This document shows positions 1-7,864 of a stretch of DNA of 17,935 bases, piece after piece (the first letter of the stretch is position 1; every line of letters begins with the position of its first letter). The DNA is taken from the NCBI GenBank assembly GCA_938040985.1, contig CALHZD010000093.1:1-17935 (forward strand), in the 5' to 3' direction. The stretch is from an uncultured Propionivibrio sp. Its GTDB lineage: Bacteria > Pseudomonadota > Gammaproteobacteria > Burkholderiales > Rhodocyclaceae. Below the pieces are notes generated by a model. That model was not told the DNA's origin. It ran no database searches and saw nothing but the letters and a program-made list of their open reading frames with translations. A program made the translations under genes and the position numbers.

Positions 1-24
1 CTTTCTTTGGCGAGGCAAAGAAAG
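1..24. repeat. Short perfect inverted repeat (hairpin) at window edge
   Basis: CTTTCTTTG (1-9) and CAAAGAAAG (16-24) are perfect reverse complements around a 6-base loop. Similar TTTCTTTG/CAAAGAAA pairs are common in extragenic DNA of proteobacteria. No clean T-tract is visible, so I call it a hairpin and not a terminator. It could be the edge of a longer element lying outside the window. Confidence 0.5.
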
Positions 25-210
25 TCAGCGGGGCGCGCTGCCGCTCAGCGCAACGCCATCAAGAGAAGTTGCGTGGGCGGAGCCAGCACAGCATTGCCCG
101 TCCTCGCGCACAGCCACTGCCCAAAGAAGCTTTACGGGCCGGAGCCAGCGCCTACAGTCAAACAATCCTTTCAATCCTTGTTTTTAGGTTCTTTCGCGCG
201 CCTACCCGCG
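25..210. other. Non-coding stretch with no recognisable gene
   Basis: I see no gene here. Two short overlapping plus-strand frames are open, but their products are arginine/alanine-rich low-complexity sequence without a ribosome binding site. A GGAGCCAGC segment occurs twice, near 79 and near 141, so this stretch may be an older, more diverged repeat. The 40-bp repeat block starts directly after it. Confidence 0.4.
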
Positions 211-489
211 AGCCCGTGTATTTAGGACGTTTCAGAGAGGATGCCCGGTAACCCTTATAAATAGGCCATCTCAGAAGAGGTGCACGGAGCGCCTTTATCC
301 ACGGGCGTTTCAGAAGAGCTGCCCGCCAGCCCGCGTATTTAGGGCTTCTCCAAGGAGGATGCTCTGAAGCCCTTTATTTATAAGTGCTCCAAAGGAGCCC
401 TGTTCGGAAGTCCTTTATCCACTCGGGTTTCCGGGATGCCTGCTCGGAAATGCCCTATTGACGGAAACTCTGGCGATGGCCTGGTGAGC
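211..489. repeat. Degenerate tandem array, unit about 40 bp, block 1
   Basis: Seven diverged units begin near 211, 250, 288, 328, 368, 409 and 450, giving spacings of 39, 38, 40, 40, 41 and 41 bp. An approximate core is AGCCCTTTATTTAGGGCATT, followed by a variable half usually holding CAGAG or CCAAGG and a TGC(C/T)C element. Many units carry GCCC, then 8-9 bases, then GGGC, so each could form a small hairpin. Unit variants differ in the loop (GTATTTA, TTATCCAC, TTGTAAAC) and recur in mixed order. The last unit decays after about 470. The copies are too diverged and too closely spaced for CRISPR. Confidence 0.75.
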
Positions 490-576
490 GCGGCAGCGGG
501 AATGGCGAGGAGGTGGGTGTGCTGGTCGCGCGCTTTTGGCGTGGTGTTCGGCGGGTTTCCGAAACCACTACCCTGA

Positions 577-985
577 AGCCCGCGTATTTAGGGCATCTCC
601 AAGGGGGTGCTCTGAAGCCCTTGTAAATAGAGCGTCTCCGAGGGGGCGCCGGGATCGCCTTTATTTACCGGCATTTCCAGGCATGCGCCCTGACGTCCTT
701 TATCCACGGGCATTTCAAACGGGCTGCCCGCTAGCCCGTGTATTTAGGGCATTTCAGAGAAGTGCGCCCGCAAGTCCTTTATTTGCGGGCATTTCCAAAG
801 TGAATGCTCTGGAGCCCTTGTAAACAGGGCATCTCAGAGCATATGTCCGCAAATGCCCTATCCACGCGGGCTTCGGAGCGCCCTAAAAGCCCTTCGCCCT
901 GTGGAAAAGGTGTTTGGAGAGAGGGCAAATAAAGTGCTGCTCGGAAGCCCTTTATCCACGCGGACTTCAGGGTGCCTAGTTTCCA
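577..985. repeat. Degenerate tandem array, unit about 40 bp, block 2
   Basis: The same unit resumes at 577 after roughly 90 bp of unrelated sequence. Units start near 577, 616, 654, 693, 733, 773, 813 and 853 (spacings 39, 38, 39, 40, 40, 40 and 40 bp). After a tail at about 880-940 a lone unit follows at 946. The period is close to 13 codons, so one plus-strand frame reads as a 13-residue repeat; I take this as a by-product of the DNA period. The last two tandem units plus their tail (813-934) recur near 17127-17248. The array ends about 75 bp short of the aroB stop codon. Confidence 0.75.
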
Positions 986-1058
986 GGGCAAGTGAAGTGA
1001 GTACCTGCCGCGCAAACCCGTTGCCAAGCATGCCGGTGCGACACAATGTACTAAGTGG

Positions 1059-2144
1059 CTAAGAGCGTGCGCAGATTGCGTTGCTAATTGCCGTCGGCGT
1101 CGCCTTATCAACGACAAGCGCCTCACCCAGCCGTTTGAGCAGCACCAGCCGCATTTTGCCGGCTTGTACTTTCTTGTCGCGCTGCATCAGTTCAAGGTAG
1201 CGGTTCACCGGCATGGCCGGGCCGCGTACGGGCAAGCCAACGCGCGTAAATAATTGCTCGATGCGCGTTACATCGGCACGCGTCAGCCAACCTTGATCGG
1301 CCGAAAGCTCGGTGGCCATCAATATACCGACGGCAACCGCTTCTCCATGCAACCACGCGCCATAGCCCAGCCCGGTTTCGATGGCATGGCCGAAGGTATG
1401 CCCCAAATTAAGCAAGGCGCGTTCGCCATGTTCCTGTTCATCGTTGGCCACAATCTCGGCTTTGTGCTGGCACGACCGGTAAATGGCATATTCGAGTGCG
1501 GCGGGATCCTTGTTCAGCAGGGCATCCAGGTGCGTTTCCAGCCAGTCCAGAAACGCCATGTCCCGAATCAGCGCGTATTTGATGACTTCCGCCAGCCCCG
1601 CGCGCAGTTCCCGATCTGGCAAGGTTTTCAGCACATCCGTATCCGCCAATACCAGGTTAGGTTGGTAAAACGCACCAATCATGTTTTTACCCAAGGGATG
1701 ATTGATTGCCGTCTTGCCGCCCACAGAAGAATCCACCTGCGCCAGCAGCGTCGTTGGAATCTGAATGAACGGGATGCCACGCTGATAACACGCAGCGGTA
1801 AATCCTGCCATATCACCGATTACGCCACCGCCCAGTGCGATTAGGGTAGTTGAACGCTCACAGCGCCCCGTCAGCAACGCGTCGAAAATCGTATTCAGCG
1901 TTTCCCAGTTCTTATAGGCTTCGCCATCCGGCAGGATCGCCTCTGCTGACACTGTAATGCCCAGGCGTTTCATCAAAGTGCGCAGTGTTGGTAGATAGAG
2001 CGGCGCAATAGTGACATTACTGACGATTGCAACCTGATGCACTGACTGAAAATATCCGGATAACAACCGCTCATTGCCCAGCAGACCCGCACCGATCAAA
2101 ATCGGGTAGGTACGCGCGCCAAGCGCCACATTTAGCGATTCCAT
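1059..2144 (-). CDS. aroB: 3-dehydroquinate synthase AroB
   Basis: AroB converts DAHP to 3-dehydroquinate, the second step of the shikimate pathway, using NAD and a divalent metal in the cytoplasm. The 361-residue length is normal for the family. The glycine-rich nucleotide-binding segment GGGVIGDMAGF is near residues 105-115, and VDSSVGGKTAINHPLGKN is near 137-154. The metal ligands expected from the family are present: E186 in GLAEVIKY, H249 in LGHTFGH and H266 in WLHGEAV. The ATG is preceded by a strong AGGAGG. The start lies inside the 3' end of aroK (13-bp overlap), so the two genes should be co-transcribed and probably translationally coupled. No T-tract terminator is visible after the stop; repeat DNA follows. 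The call is firm. Confidence 0.97.
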   Translation of the reverse strand: MESLNVALGARTYPILIGAGLLGNERLLSGYFQSVHQVAIVSNVTIAPLYLPTLRTLMKRLGITVSAEAILPDGEAYKNWETLNTIFDALLTGRCERSTTLIALGGGVIGDMAGFTAACYQRGIPFIQIPTTLLAQVDSSVGGKTAINHPLGKNMIGAFYQPNLVLADTDVLKTLPDRELRAGLAEVIKYALIRDMAFLDWLETHLDALLNKDPAALEYAIYRSCQHKAEIVANDEQEHGERALLNLGHTFGHAIETGLGYGAWLHGEAVAVGILMATELSADQGWLTRADVTRIEQLFTRVGLPVRGPAMPVNRYLELMQRDKKVQAGKMRLVLLKRLGEALVVDKATPTAISNAICARS

Positions 2145-2668
2145 CGTTCGCTGACCTCCTTAACGAGTAACTGAACCACAGAGCGTATATTTCCCCGCCC
2201 TTCATTGATCACGAAATCAGCAACTTCCTGATAAAGCGAATGGCGGCTTACGAACAATTCCTGCAATTTTTGCAGCGGATCTTTCACCTTTAGCAGCGGA
2301 CGGTTTTTATCATTGCGCGTACGTTCCCATAAGACATGCGGCGGCGCATTCAAATAGACGACAAAGCCATTCTGTCGGAGATTTTTCCGGTTTTCTTCAT
2401 GCAAGATTACCCCTCCACCGGTCGCCAGGACATGCCCATTCAGCGCCGTCAAGTCTGTGATTATCTGTGCCTCGCGTTTGCGAAACCCTTCTTCACCTTC
2501 AATTTCGAATATCGTTGAAATACTCACGCCCGTGCGACTTTCGATTTCTCGATCAGAATCCACGAAACCCAGTCCCAGACGACGAGATAACATACGGCCA
2601 ACCGTCGTCTTACCAGCACCCATCAGCCCAACCAGAAAAATATTCTTTGTTTCGTATTTTTTTTCCAT
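2132..2668 (-). CDS. aroK: Shikimate kinase AroK
   Basis: AroK phosphorylates shikimate at the 3-hydroxyl with ATP in the cytoplasm. At 178 residues it has normal length. The Walker A motif GLMGAGKT is at residues 14-21, the shikimate-binding DSD at 37-39, R63 follows in GFRKRE, the TGGG loop is at 83-86, the lid arginine R123 is in KNRPLL and R142 is in SRHSLY. All key family residues are present. It is the first gene after the terminator that closes the pil operon and overlaps aroB by 13 bp. The upstream Shine-Dalgarno is poor. TAAAAT about 8 bases before the ATG resembles a -10 box without a convincing -35, so it is unclear whether aroKB uses its own promoter or read-through from pilQ. Confidence 0.97.
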   Translation of the reverse strand: MEKKYETKNIFLVGLMGAGKTTVGRMLSRRLGLGFVDSDREIESRTGVSISTIFEIEGEEGFRKREAQIITDLTALNGHVLATGGGVILHEENRKNLRQNGFVVYLNAPPHVLWERTRNDKNRPLLKVKDPLQKLQELFVSRHSLYQEVADFVINEGRGNIRSVVQLLVKEVSERWNR

Positions 2669-2712
2669 AGAAACATTTTACCGCATGCTTTTTCCGCTTT
2701 TTCTAAGAGCAT

Positions 2713-2742
2713 AAAAAAACCGGCCTGACGGCCGGTTTTTTT
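2713..2742 (-). terminator. Rho-independent terminator between pilQ and aroK
   Basis: A run of seven A and CCGGCC (2713-2725), a TGAC loop (2726-2729) and GGCCGG with seven T (2730-2742) form a perfect 13-bp inverted repeat. A GC-rich stem ending in seven T in either orientation is a textbook bidirectional intrinsic terminator. It begins about 15 bp after the pilQ stop codon and 45 bp before the aroK start, so it should end most pilM-Q transcripts. Confidence 0.92.
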
Positions 2743-2756
2743 ACTTTGAGAATGGG

Positions 2757-4835
2757 TCAGCGAATAGACAGACCTTCCGCCATAATTCTCGGTGTAATGA
2801 ATACTAGCAATTCCGTTTTGTCGTCAATCCATTCACGGTTTTTAAACAACCAACCGATGTAGGGCAAATCTCCCAAGAGTGGAATACGGTTTGTATTGCT
2901 GCTCGTGGTTTGCGTATAAATACCACCAATCACCACCGTTCCGCCGTTATCCACCAAAACTTCCGTCTTAACGTGCTTGGTGTCGATGGCCACACCTGAA
3001 CCCGTTGAAAGCGAAGTATTCGGCGTATCTTTGTTGATATCCAGCATCATAGCCACCTTACCGTCAGGCGTAATCTGTGGCTTGACTTTGAGCGATAGAT
3101 TCGCTTTTCTGAAAGACACGCTCGTCGCACCAGAACTGCTCGCTTCCTGATAAGGAATTTCCACGCCTTGTTCAATCAGCGCTTCATTTTGGTTCGAGGT
3201 CATCACGCGCGGGCTGGAAATAATCTTACCTTTACCATCCGCTTCCAGCGCCGAGATTTCGGCGGTAATGAACCGCGAGAAACCTCGACCGAATAGCGTC
3301 AGCGCATAAGTACCCGCATTGGAAGCACGTGGCGTCGCCGGTAGGTTGACGGAACCTTTATGCGCAGTGCGATTATTTGTAACAATAAACGCCTTATCAG
3401 TTTCCTTAAGGCCACCATTCTGCCCATCTCTCTCAGTAGCGCCCATAGACAAGCGAATTCCCAAGTTTTTGGCAAAAGAATCGCCCGCCTCGACAATACG
3501 CGCTTCAATCATCACCTGGCGCAGAGGAATGTCGATCTGAGCAAGCATCGTACGAATATCTTCAATTCGTTTCTGCGTATCCTTGATGATCATGATGTTT
3601 GAGCGACTATCCAGCAACACACTACCTCGCTTTGAGAGCATCGTTTGCTTGGGGTCAATCATCAGTTTGCGCAATTCTTCGCCCTTAACATAATTCATCG
3701 TGAAAGTTTCGGTGACGAGCGGCTCTAAGTCATCAATCTGCGCCCTCGCCTCATAAGCGAGTTTTTCTTTGGCAGCAAATTCTTCACGCGGGGCAACCAG
3801 AATAACATTCCCGTTCTTGCGCATATCAAGATCTTTTTGCTTCAAGATGATATCCAGCGCCTGATCCCAAGGAACATCTTTCAGAATCAGTGTAATCGAT
3901 CCGCTTACCGAATCACTCACCACAATATTCATTCCGGTGAATTCACCAATTACCTGCAGTAAACGGCGAACTTCAACATTCTGGAAGTTCAATGAAAGCT
4001 TTTCGCCTTGATAGCCGCCGCGCGTCCCTTGAACCAGTTTGCTCGGGTCAACAATAACTTTTCTGACCTCAATCACAAACTGCCCATCGCTTTGATAGGC
4101 ATTGTGTTCCCATAATCCATGCGAGTTGATCTTGATTCGTGCATTAGCGCCATCCTGAAGTGTGTCAACCGAAACAACAGGTGTTGCAAAATCGGTAACA
4201 TCCAGACGCTTACGCAAGGAATCGGGCACACTAGTCTTCAAGAAAATGGCGGAAAGCTCTTTTCCATGCTGACGAATATCAATCCCGGCATTAGGATCGC
4301 TTAGATTTACAATAATTCTACCTTCGCCATCTTTACCTCGGCGAAATGCGATATCACGAATAATATTTGAAGTCAGCAATGACGGCGCCTGAGAAAAATG
4401 CTCAACCTTCGGGACAACGCCACCCGTCGTCTCGTTGCCAGTATTTGGCGTCAGACTTACGATCAGATTATTGCCATCCAGATGGCTTTCATACGCCGCC
4501 ATCTTCATCAGATTCAGAACGACGCGTGTTTTTCCAGCGGCCTGAGCAATATTGACACTACGCAAATCACCTTCATTATAGGTCTGCGAGTTCTTTCCCA
4601 AACCGTTGGTTGTATTCAACAAATCAAACGCAATCCGCGCAGGATTTGCCACACTAAAGTTCGGCGGAACCGCCGTTAGTGCATCCCTGAAAGTCATCCT
4701 AACATTTAAAGTCGCACCCTGCTGCGCAACCGCAATCGATTCAAGTGAATTAGGCGGTGCATCCTGTGCGCGCACCAGAACGGCCATAAACAGGGTTGCA
4801 ACCAGGCCGAGAAAATACCGTTTGATTTGATTCAC
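2757..4835 (-). CDS. pilQ: Type IV pilus secretin PilQ
   Basis: PilQ forms the multimeric outer-membrane channel through which the type IV pilus passes. The 692-residue protein has a Sec signal peptide (about 1-23, ending VRAQ), two AMIN-type domains (about 30-128 and 155-258, expected to bind peptidoglycan), an N0/STN domain (about 278-348, including VPWDQALDIIL), an N1 domain (about 375-437) and the secretin core (about 440-689). The core contains VMIEARIVEA, the GGIYT turn near 637 and PLLGDLPYIGWLF near 652-664. The start is GTG in a GTGA overlap with the pilP stop, with AGGAGG just upstream. It is the last pil gene before the terminator. The call is firm; the AMIN boundaries are estimates. 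Confidence 0.97.
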   Translation of the reverse strand: MNQIKRYFLGLVATLFMAVLVRAQDAPPNSLESIAVAQQGATLNVRMTFRDALTAVPPNFSVANPARIAFDLLNTTNGLGKNSQTYNEGDLRSVNIAQAAGKTRVVLNLMKMAAYESHLDGNNLIVSLTPNTGNETTGGVVPKVEHFSQAPSLLTSNIIRDIAFRRGKDGEGRIIVNLSDPNAGIDIRQHGKELSAIFLKTSVPDSLRKRLDVTDFATPVVSVDTLQDGANARIKINSHGLWEHNAYQSDGQFVIEVRKVIVDPSKLVQGTRGGYQGEKLSLNFQNVEVRRLLQVIGEFTGMNIVVSDSVSGSITLILKDVPWDQALDIILKQKDLDMRKNGNVILVAPREEFAAKEKLAYEARAQIDDLEPLVTETFTMNYVKGEELRKLMIDPKQTMLSKRGSVLLDSRSNIMIIKDTQKRIEDIRTMLAQIDIPLRQVMIEARIVEAGDSFAKNLGIRLSMGATERDGQNGGLKETDKAFIVTNNRTAHKGSVNLPATPRASNAGTYALTLFGRGFSRFITAEISALEADGKGKIISSPRVMTSNQNEALIEQGVEIPYQEASSSGATSVSFRKANLSLKVKPQITPDGKVAMMLDINKDTPNTSLSTGSGVAIDTKHVKTEVLVDNGGTVVIGGIYTQTTSSNTNRIPLLGDLPYIGWLFKNREWIDDKTELLVFITPRIMAEGLSIR

Positions 4836-5353
4836 TTTCCACCCTCCTGTTCTTGCAGCTGCAACGAACTGTCTCTTTCAGTCCAATCGCCAACCGGATC
4901 TTGTACCAGTTCTTTCAATAAAACTTCGGTCTCGTTAATTTGTGTAATCACGCCAAAGTCTTGCCCCATGTAATTTCCCGTCCGTACCTGATACAGTGCA
5001 TCATCAACCTGAATCAAAGCGTAGGTCTTCTTTTTCTTCGTCATAAAACCCACATATTTCAGCGATTCCAAAGGGTAAGCTTCCAGCGGTTCTTTCGGAC
5101 GATCCATATCCGGGCGCAAGCCACCCCCTTCTTTTTTCTTTTCTGCGCCAACTATTTTCCCAGGCTTAAAAGGATCAAGAAGGTTGCCCACATCGTAGGG
5201 CACGGGTTCGTAAGGTTTAACCTCCGGCAAAGGCGGCACTTTTCCTCTGAGATCTTTTGAGGCATCGGCCATCCAAGCGCGCAAATCGCTATGCTCTTCA
5301 CTGGCGCAGCCGGCCAGAATTACCGCTATGACTGCAACAAGGATATGTTTCAT
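4832..5353 (-). CDS. pilP: Type IV pilus assembly lipoprotein PilP
   Basis: PilP is an inner-membrane lipoprotein whose periplasmic domain connects the PilN-PilO heterodimer to the N-terminal domains of PilQ. The 173-residue product starts with a short lipoprotein signal, and lipobox LAGC places the acylated cysteine at residue 16. A proline-rich linker (about 39-70, with NLLDPFKPGK) leads into the beta-rich C-terminal domain containing LKYVGFM, YALIQVDDALYQVRTGNYMGQ and a closing WTERDSSLQLQE. It overlaps pilO and pilQ by 4 bp on either side, so the stoichiometry of the complex is probably set by coupled translation. Order and length match the family. Confidence 0.95.
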   Translation of the reverse strand: MKHILVAVIAVILAGCASEEHSDLRAWMADASKDLRGKVPPLPEVKPYEPVPYDVGNLLDPFKPGKIVGAEKKKEGGGLRPDMDRPKEPLEAYPLESLKYVGFMTKKKKTYALIQVDDALYQVRTGNYMGQDFGVITQINETEVLLKELVQDPVGDWTERDSSLQLQEQEGGK

Positions 5354-6021
5354 TTTGTCCCGCCCTTGGCAGCTTGAGCCGCTTTTCTATTTGCAGCAAT
5401 CTCTTCTTCATCAAGATAACGGAACGTCCGCGCAACGGCATCCATTATCAGACTATCGTCCTTAGTTTGTGTATTCACGCCAATCGAAATATTGCTCAAC
5501 GCCACGATTCTTGACAAGGCGGCGATATCACCAGCAAATGCTCCAAAATCATGGTATGTCCCCGTCAAGCGCACACTAATCGGCAATTCAGCATAGAAAT
5601 CCTTAACAATCTCGGCATTCGGTTTAAACAGCTCAAACTGAAGCCCCCGCCCCATTCCTGACTGGTTTATTTCAACCAAAAGCGATTCTACTTCCGCCTT
5701 GCTAGGCAGTTGCTTGAGAAGCGCCCCAAATGAGCGATCAATCTCATTGAGTTGTTGTGTGTAAAGATCCAGATTCACTGCTTGGCCTTTTTTTGCAATG
5801 AATTCATCTTTGAGTTTTAACTCCTCTTGCTGGCGCTGATCTAATTCGTCCAGCTGGTCTTTCCACAAAAACCACCATCCACCCAGCAAAATAAAACACA
5901 GTACGCCGACTAGAACAGCAATTCGCGGAGCGGCAGGCCATGCGCCAACATCCTGATTTAAATTACGAAAATCATCAGCAATCGATTGAAAATCAATCTT
6001 CTGGGAAGTAAGAGAACTCAT
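5350..6021 (-). CDS. pilO: Type IV pilus inner-membrane protein PilO
   Basis: PilO is a bitopic inner-membrane protein that pairs with PilN and holds PilP in the alignment complex. The 223-residue protein has a short cytoplasmic N-terminus, one membrane segment at about 33-52 (with VLCFILLGGWWFLW), a coiled-coil stretch at about 54-105 rich in Glu, Gln, Leu and Lys, and a ferredoxin-like periplasmic domain with VRLTGTYHDFGAFAGDIAAL near 151-170, a typical PilO signature. The C-terminal Lys/Ala tail is not conserved in the family. The start lies in an ATGA overlap with pilN, with GAGGGGG upstream. Confidence 0.95.
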   Translation of the reverse strand: MSSLTSQKIDFQSIADDFRNLNQDVGAWPAAPRIAVLVGVLCFILLGGWWFLWKDQLDELDQRQQEELKLKDEFIAKKGQAVNLDLYTQQLNEIDRSFGALLKQLPSKAEVESLLVEINQSGMGRGLQFELFKPNAEIVKDFYAELPISVRLTGTYHDFGAFAGDIAALSRIVALSNISIGVNTQTKDDSLIMDAVARTFRYLDEEEIAANRKAAQAAKGGTK

Positions 6022-6596
6022 TTTACCCCCTCATCCTGTTTATCCTGTTGCGGCTGTTCCCGTTTTAACGATAGTTCCAACGTAAACTCGTTTAACCGCC
6101 GCTTATCTACTGTCGAGGCCTTGATCTCGATTAACTGGGGATTTGTCAGCCACGGCGATGCCTCAATATTCCGCATCAACGTTGAAACACGGGCATTAGA
6201 TTGCGTAAAGCCATTGAGTGTAACTTTTTCACCGACTTGTTTAAGCGAGCGAATATATACACCTTCTGGCATCTGTTTTGTTAACTCACTCAACAAATGA
6301 ACAGCATCTGCACGGTCTTGCTGTAATGACTCAATAATCTGTTTACGCGCAAGCAATGCCTGAATCTGCTCTTTAAGGCGTTTGATTTGCTCGATTTCTT
6401 TGTCAAGAACAGCAATTTCTTTTTTCAGGAAATCATTCCTGCTTTCCTGTGCAGAGATATAACCATTGATAATGGTATACCCCAAAAACACCATCAAACA
6501 GGCCAGAACCGCAACCAGGCCAAGCGATACATAAAACTGTTGCCGTTTAGCCTTGCGCTTCTCTTCCCGATGAGGAAGTAAGTTGATGCGTATCAT
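6018..6596 (-). CDS. pilN: Type IV pilus inner-membrane protein PilN
   Basis: PilN anchors cytoplasmic PilM to the membrane. The N-terminal INLLPHR (residues 3-9) is the conserved PilM-binding peptide. A single membrane helix lies at about 22-44, followed by a long charged coiled coil at about 48-95 and a PilN/GspL-like periplasmic domain (EGVYIRSLKQVGEKVTLNG; NIEASPW near 145). The length of 192 residues is normal. The start ATG overlaps the pilM stop as ATGA and is preceded by GGAGG, so the start is secure. It lies second in the pilMNOPQ operon. Confidence 0.96.
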   Translation of the reverse strand: MIRINLLPHREEKRKAKRQQFYVSLGLVAVLACLMVFLGYTIINGYISAQESRNDFLKKEIAVLDKEIEQIKRLKEQIQALLARKQIIESLQQDRADAVHLLSELTKQMPEGVYIRSLKQVGEKVTLNGFTQSNARVSTLMRNIEASPWLTNPQLIEIKASTVDKRRLNEFTLELSLKREQPQQDKQDEGVK

Positions 6597-7672
6597 TCGT
6601 CAAACCTCCGAAGCGCGAGGCCGCAAGCCGTTACTAACGATGATGCATCCGCCAGCAAACGCTTTGGGGAAACCTTGCTAGAAAAAGTCATGCCAGCAAA
6701 TGGGTTAGCCACACGCGTATCCGCCTGGGTACGCGCAGCCACCGCTTTTTCTGCATCCGGCAAAGCCGCACAGCCCCCAGACAGCACAATATAATCGACT
6801 TTAGAAAACTGGGTTGAAGTAAAGAAAAACTGTAACGCCCGAGAAACTTCAAGCGCCATATTTTCGACAAATGGATGAAGTAATTCGGTTTCGTAATTTT
6901 CCGGGAGGTTATTACGCCGCTTTTCTGCCTCAGCCTCCTCAAACGCCATACCAAACAGACGTGCAATATCCTGAGTCAATTGGTTACCACCAAAAGCCTG
7001 TTCTCTAGCATAAAGTTGCTGCCCATCTTTCAAAACCATCAGATTCGTCGTATTGGCACCAATATCCGCCACAGCAATGACACAACCCTTGCCGCCACCA
7101 GGCAGCTGTTGCTCAATCAATTCCAGCGCAGAAAGAACAGCATAAGACTCAACATCCATCACTGCGGTTTTTAGTCCAGCCGCCTCAACTACCGCCACTC
7201 GGTCCTCGACCTTCTCCTTACGCGAAGCAGCAATTAACACTTCAACGTCATCCGGTGACGATGGCGCAACCCCCAACACTTGAAAGTCTAAATTAACCTC
7301 TTCAAGCGCAAAGGGGATATATTGGCTGGCCTCAGATTCCACTTGTACTTCAAGCTCATCTTCGCGCATCCCAGCCGGCACAATAATTTTTTTGGTGATT
7401 ACATGTGATGGCGGCAACGCGACGGCTACAGAGCGCGTCGAGGAGCCAAGACGCTTCCACGCCGATCGCACAGTATCTGCAGTCGCCTCAAGATTGACGA
7501 TATTGCCGTCAGCGACCGCGTCTCTTGGCAACATCTCAATTGCATAACGCTCGACGCGATAGCCTTTCTTGCCGTCAACCGACAACTCGACCATCTTGAT
7601 TGCAGACGAGCTAATATCCAGCCCGATGAGGGATCGGGACTGCGAACCTAAAAATGGCAGACCGAGTTGCAA
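6593..7672 (-). CDS. pilM: Type IV pilus actin-like ATPase PilM
   Basis: PilM is a cytoplasmic actin/FtsA-fold protein that binds ATP and the PilN N-terminus, linking the pilus motor to the envelope complex. Family features are visible in order: GLDISSSAIKMVEL (about 17-30, phosphate-1 region), a SHS2-like insert, ADIGANTTNLMVL (about 208-220, phosphate-2) and SGGCAALP (near 302-309, adenosine motif). The 359-residue length is typical. The start is TTG at 7672: AAGGAG sits 7 bases upstream and the product begins MQLGLPFLG, the usual PilM N-terminus. It is the first gene of the operon and is divergent from ponA. Confidence 0.96.
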   Translation of the reverse strand: MQLGLPFLGSQSRSLIGLDISSSAIKMVELSVDGKKGYRVERYAIEMLPRDAVADGNIVNLEATADTVRSAWKRLGSSTRSVAVALPPSHVITKKIIVPAGMREDELEVQVESEASQYIPFALEEVNLDFQVLGVAPSSPDDVEVLIAASRKEKVEDRVAVVEAAGLKTAVMDVESYAVLSALELIEQQLPGGGKGCVIAVADIGANTTNLMVLKDGQQLYAREQAFGGNQLTQDIARLFGMAFEEAEAEKRRNNLPENYETELLHPFVENMALEVSRALQFFFTSTQFSKVDYIVLSGGCAALPDAEKAVAARTQADTRVANPFAGMTFSSKVSPKRLLADASSLVTACGLALRRFDE

Positions 7673-7685
7673 GATTTTACTCCTT
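7670..7685 (-). promoter_or_regulatory. Strong Shine-Dalgarno with TTG start of pilM
   Basis: On the minus strand AAGGAG (7685-7680) lies 7 bases before TTG (7672-7670). This spacing, and the agreement of the resulting N-terminus with other PilM proteins, decides the start. The rare TTG may hold down the first cistron of the complex. Confidence 0.75.
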
Positions 7686-7864
7686 GCTAGAAAAACCCTT
7701 GGATAATTTATAGTTAGATTGTTTATCGATAATCTGCTTTAGATGCTAACAGCAAGCCTCAAGATATGTAAAGCGAATTTTATGAAAAAAACACAAATCG
7801 TCGCTTTGTCGCCACACCCTAGCCACTGATGATATCGGCAAGCATCTTATTTATAATATGAGAG
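7673..7864. promoter_or_regulatory. Divergent pilM/ponA intergenic promoter region
   Basis: This AT-rich 192-bp gap separates the divergent pilM and ponA starts, so both promoters should lie in it. For ponA, TATAAT at 7852-7857 is a perfect -10 consensus, but no good -35 lies 16-18 bp upstream and it sits only 7 bp before the ATG. For pilM, TATAAA on the minus strand near 7711-7706 is a possible -10. A 10-bp palindrome TTATCGATAA is at 7723-7732. The assignments are tentative. Confidence 0.5.

Noticed and set aside
536..823. Plus-strand ORF of 95 residues with a 13-residue repeat
   Set aside because: The repeat period follows the 39-bp DNA period. There is no ribosome binding site, and the frame is broken in neighbouring units whose spacing is not a multiple of three.
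211..985. CRISPR array
   Set aside because: The period is only about 40 bp, the repeats are diverged along their whole length and there are no constant repeats separated by unique spacers. No cas genes are nearby.
779..1126. Minus-strand ORF running from the aroB 3' end into the repeats
   Set aside because: It overlaps the end of aroB in another frame and its product is Arg/Leu/Ala-rich sequence from the repeats.
7723..7732. Shared 10-mer GTTTATCGAT upstream of ponA/pilM and meaB
   Set aside because: The same 10 bases occur at 7721-7730 and 15025-15034, but matches of this length are expected by chance in an 18-kb window, and the surrounding bases differ.
7821..7828. GCCACTG resembling a cobalamin riboswitch B12 box upstream of ponA
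   Set aside because: A seven-base match alone is not evidence; ponA is not a B12 gene and no other riboswitch element is visible.
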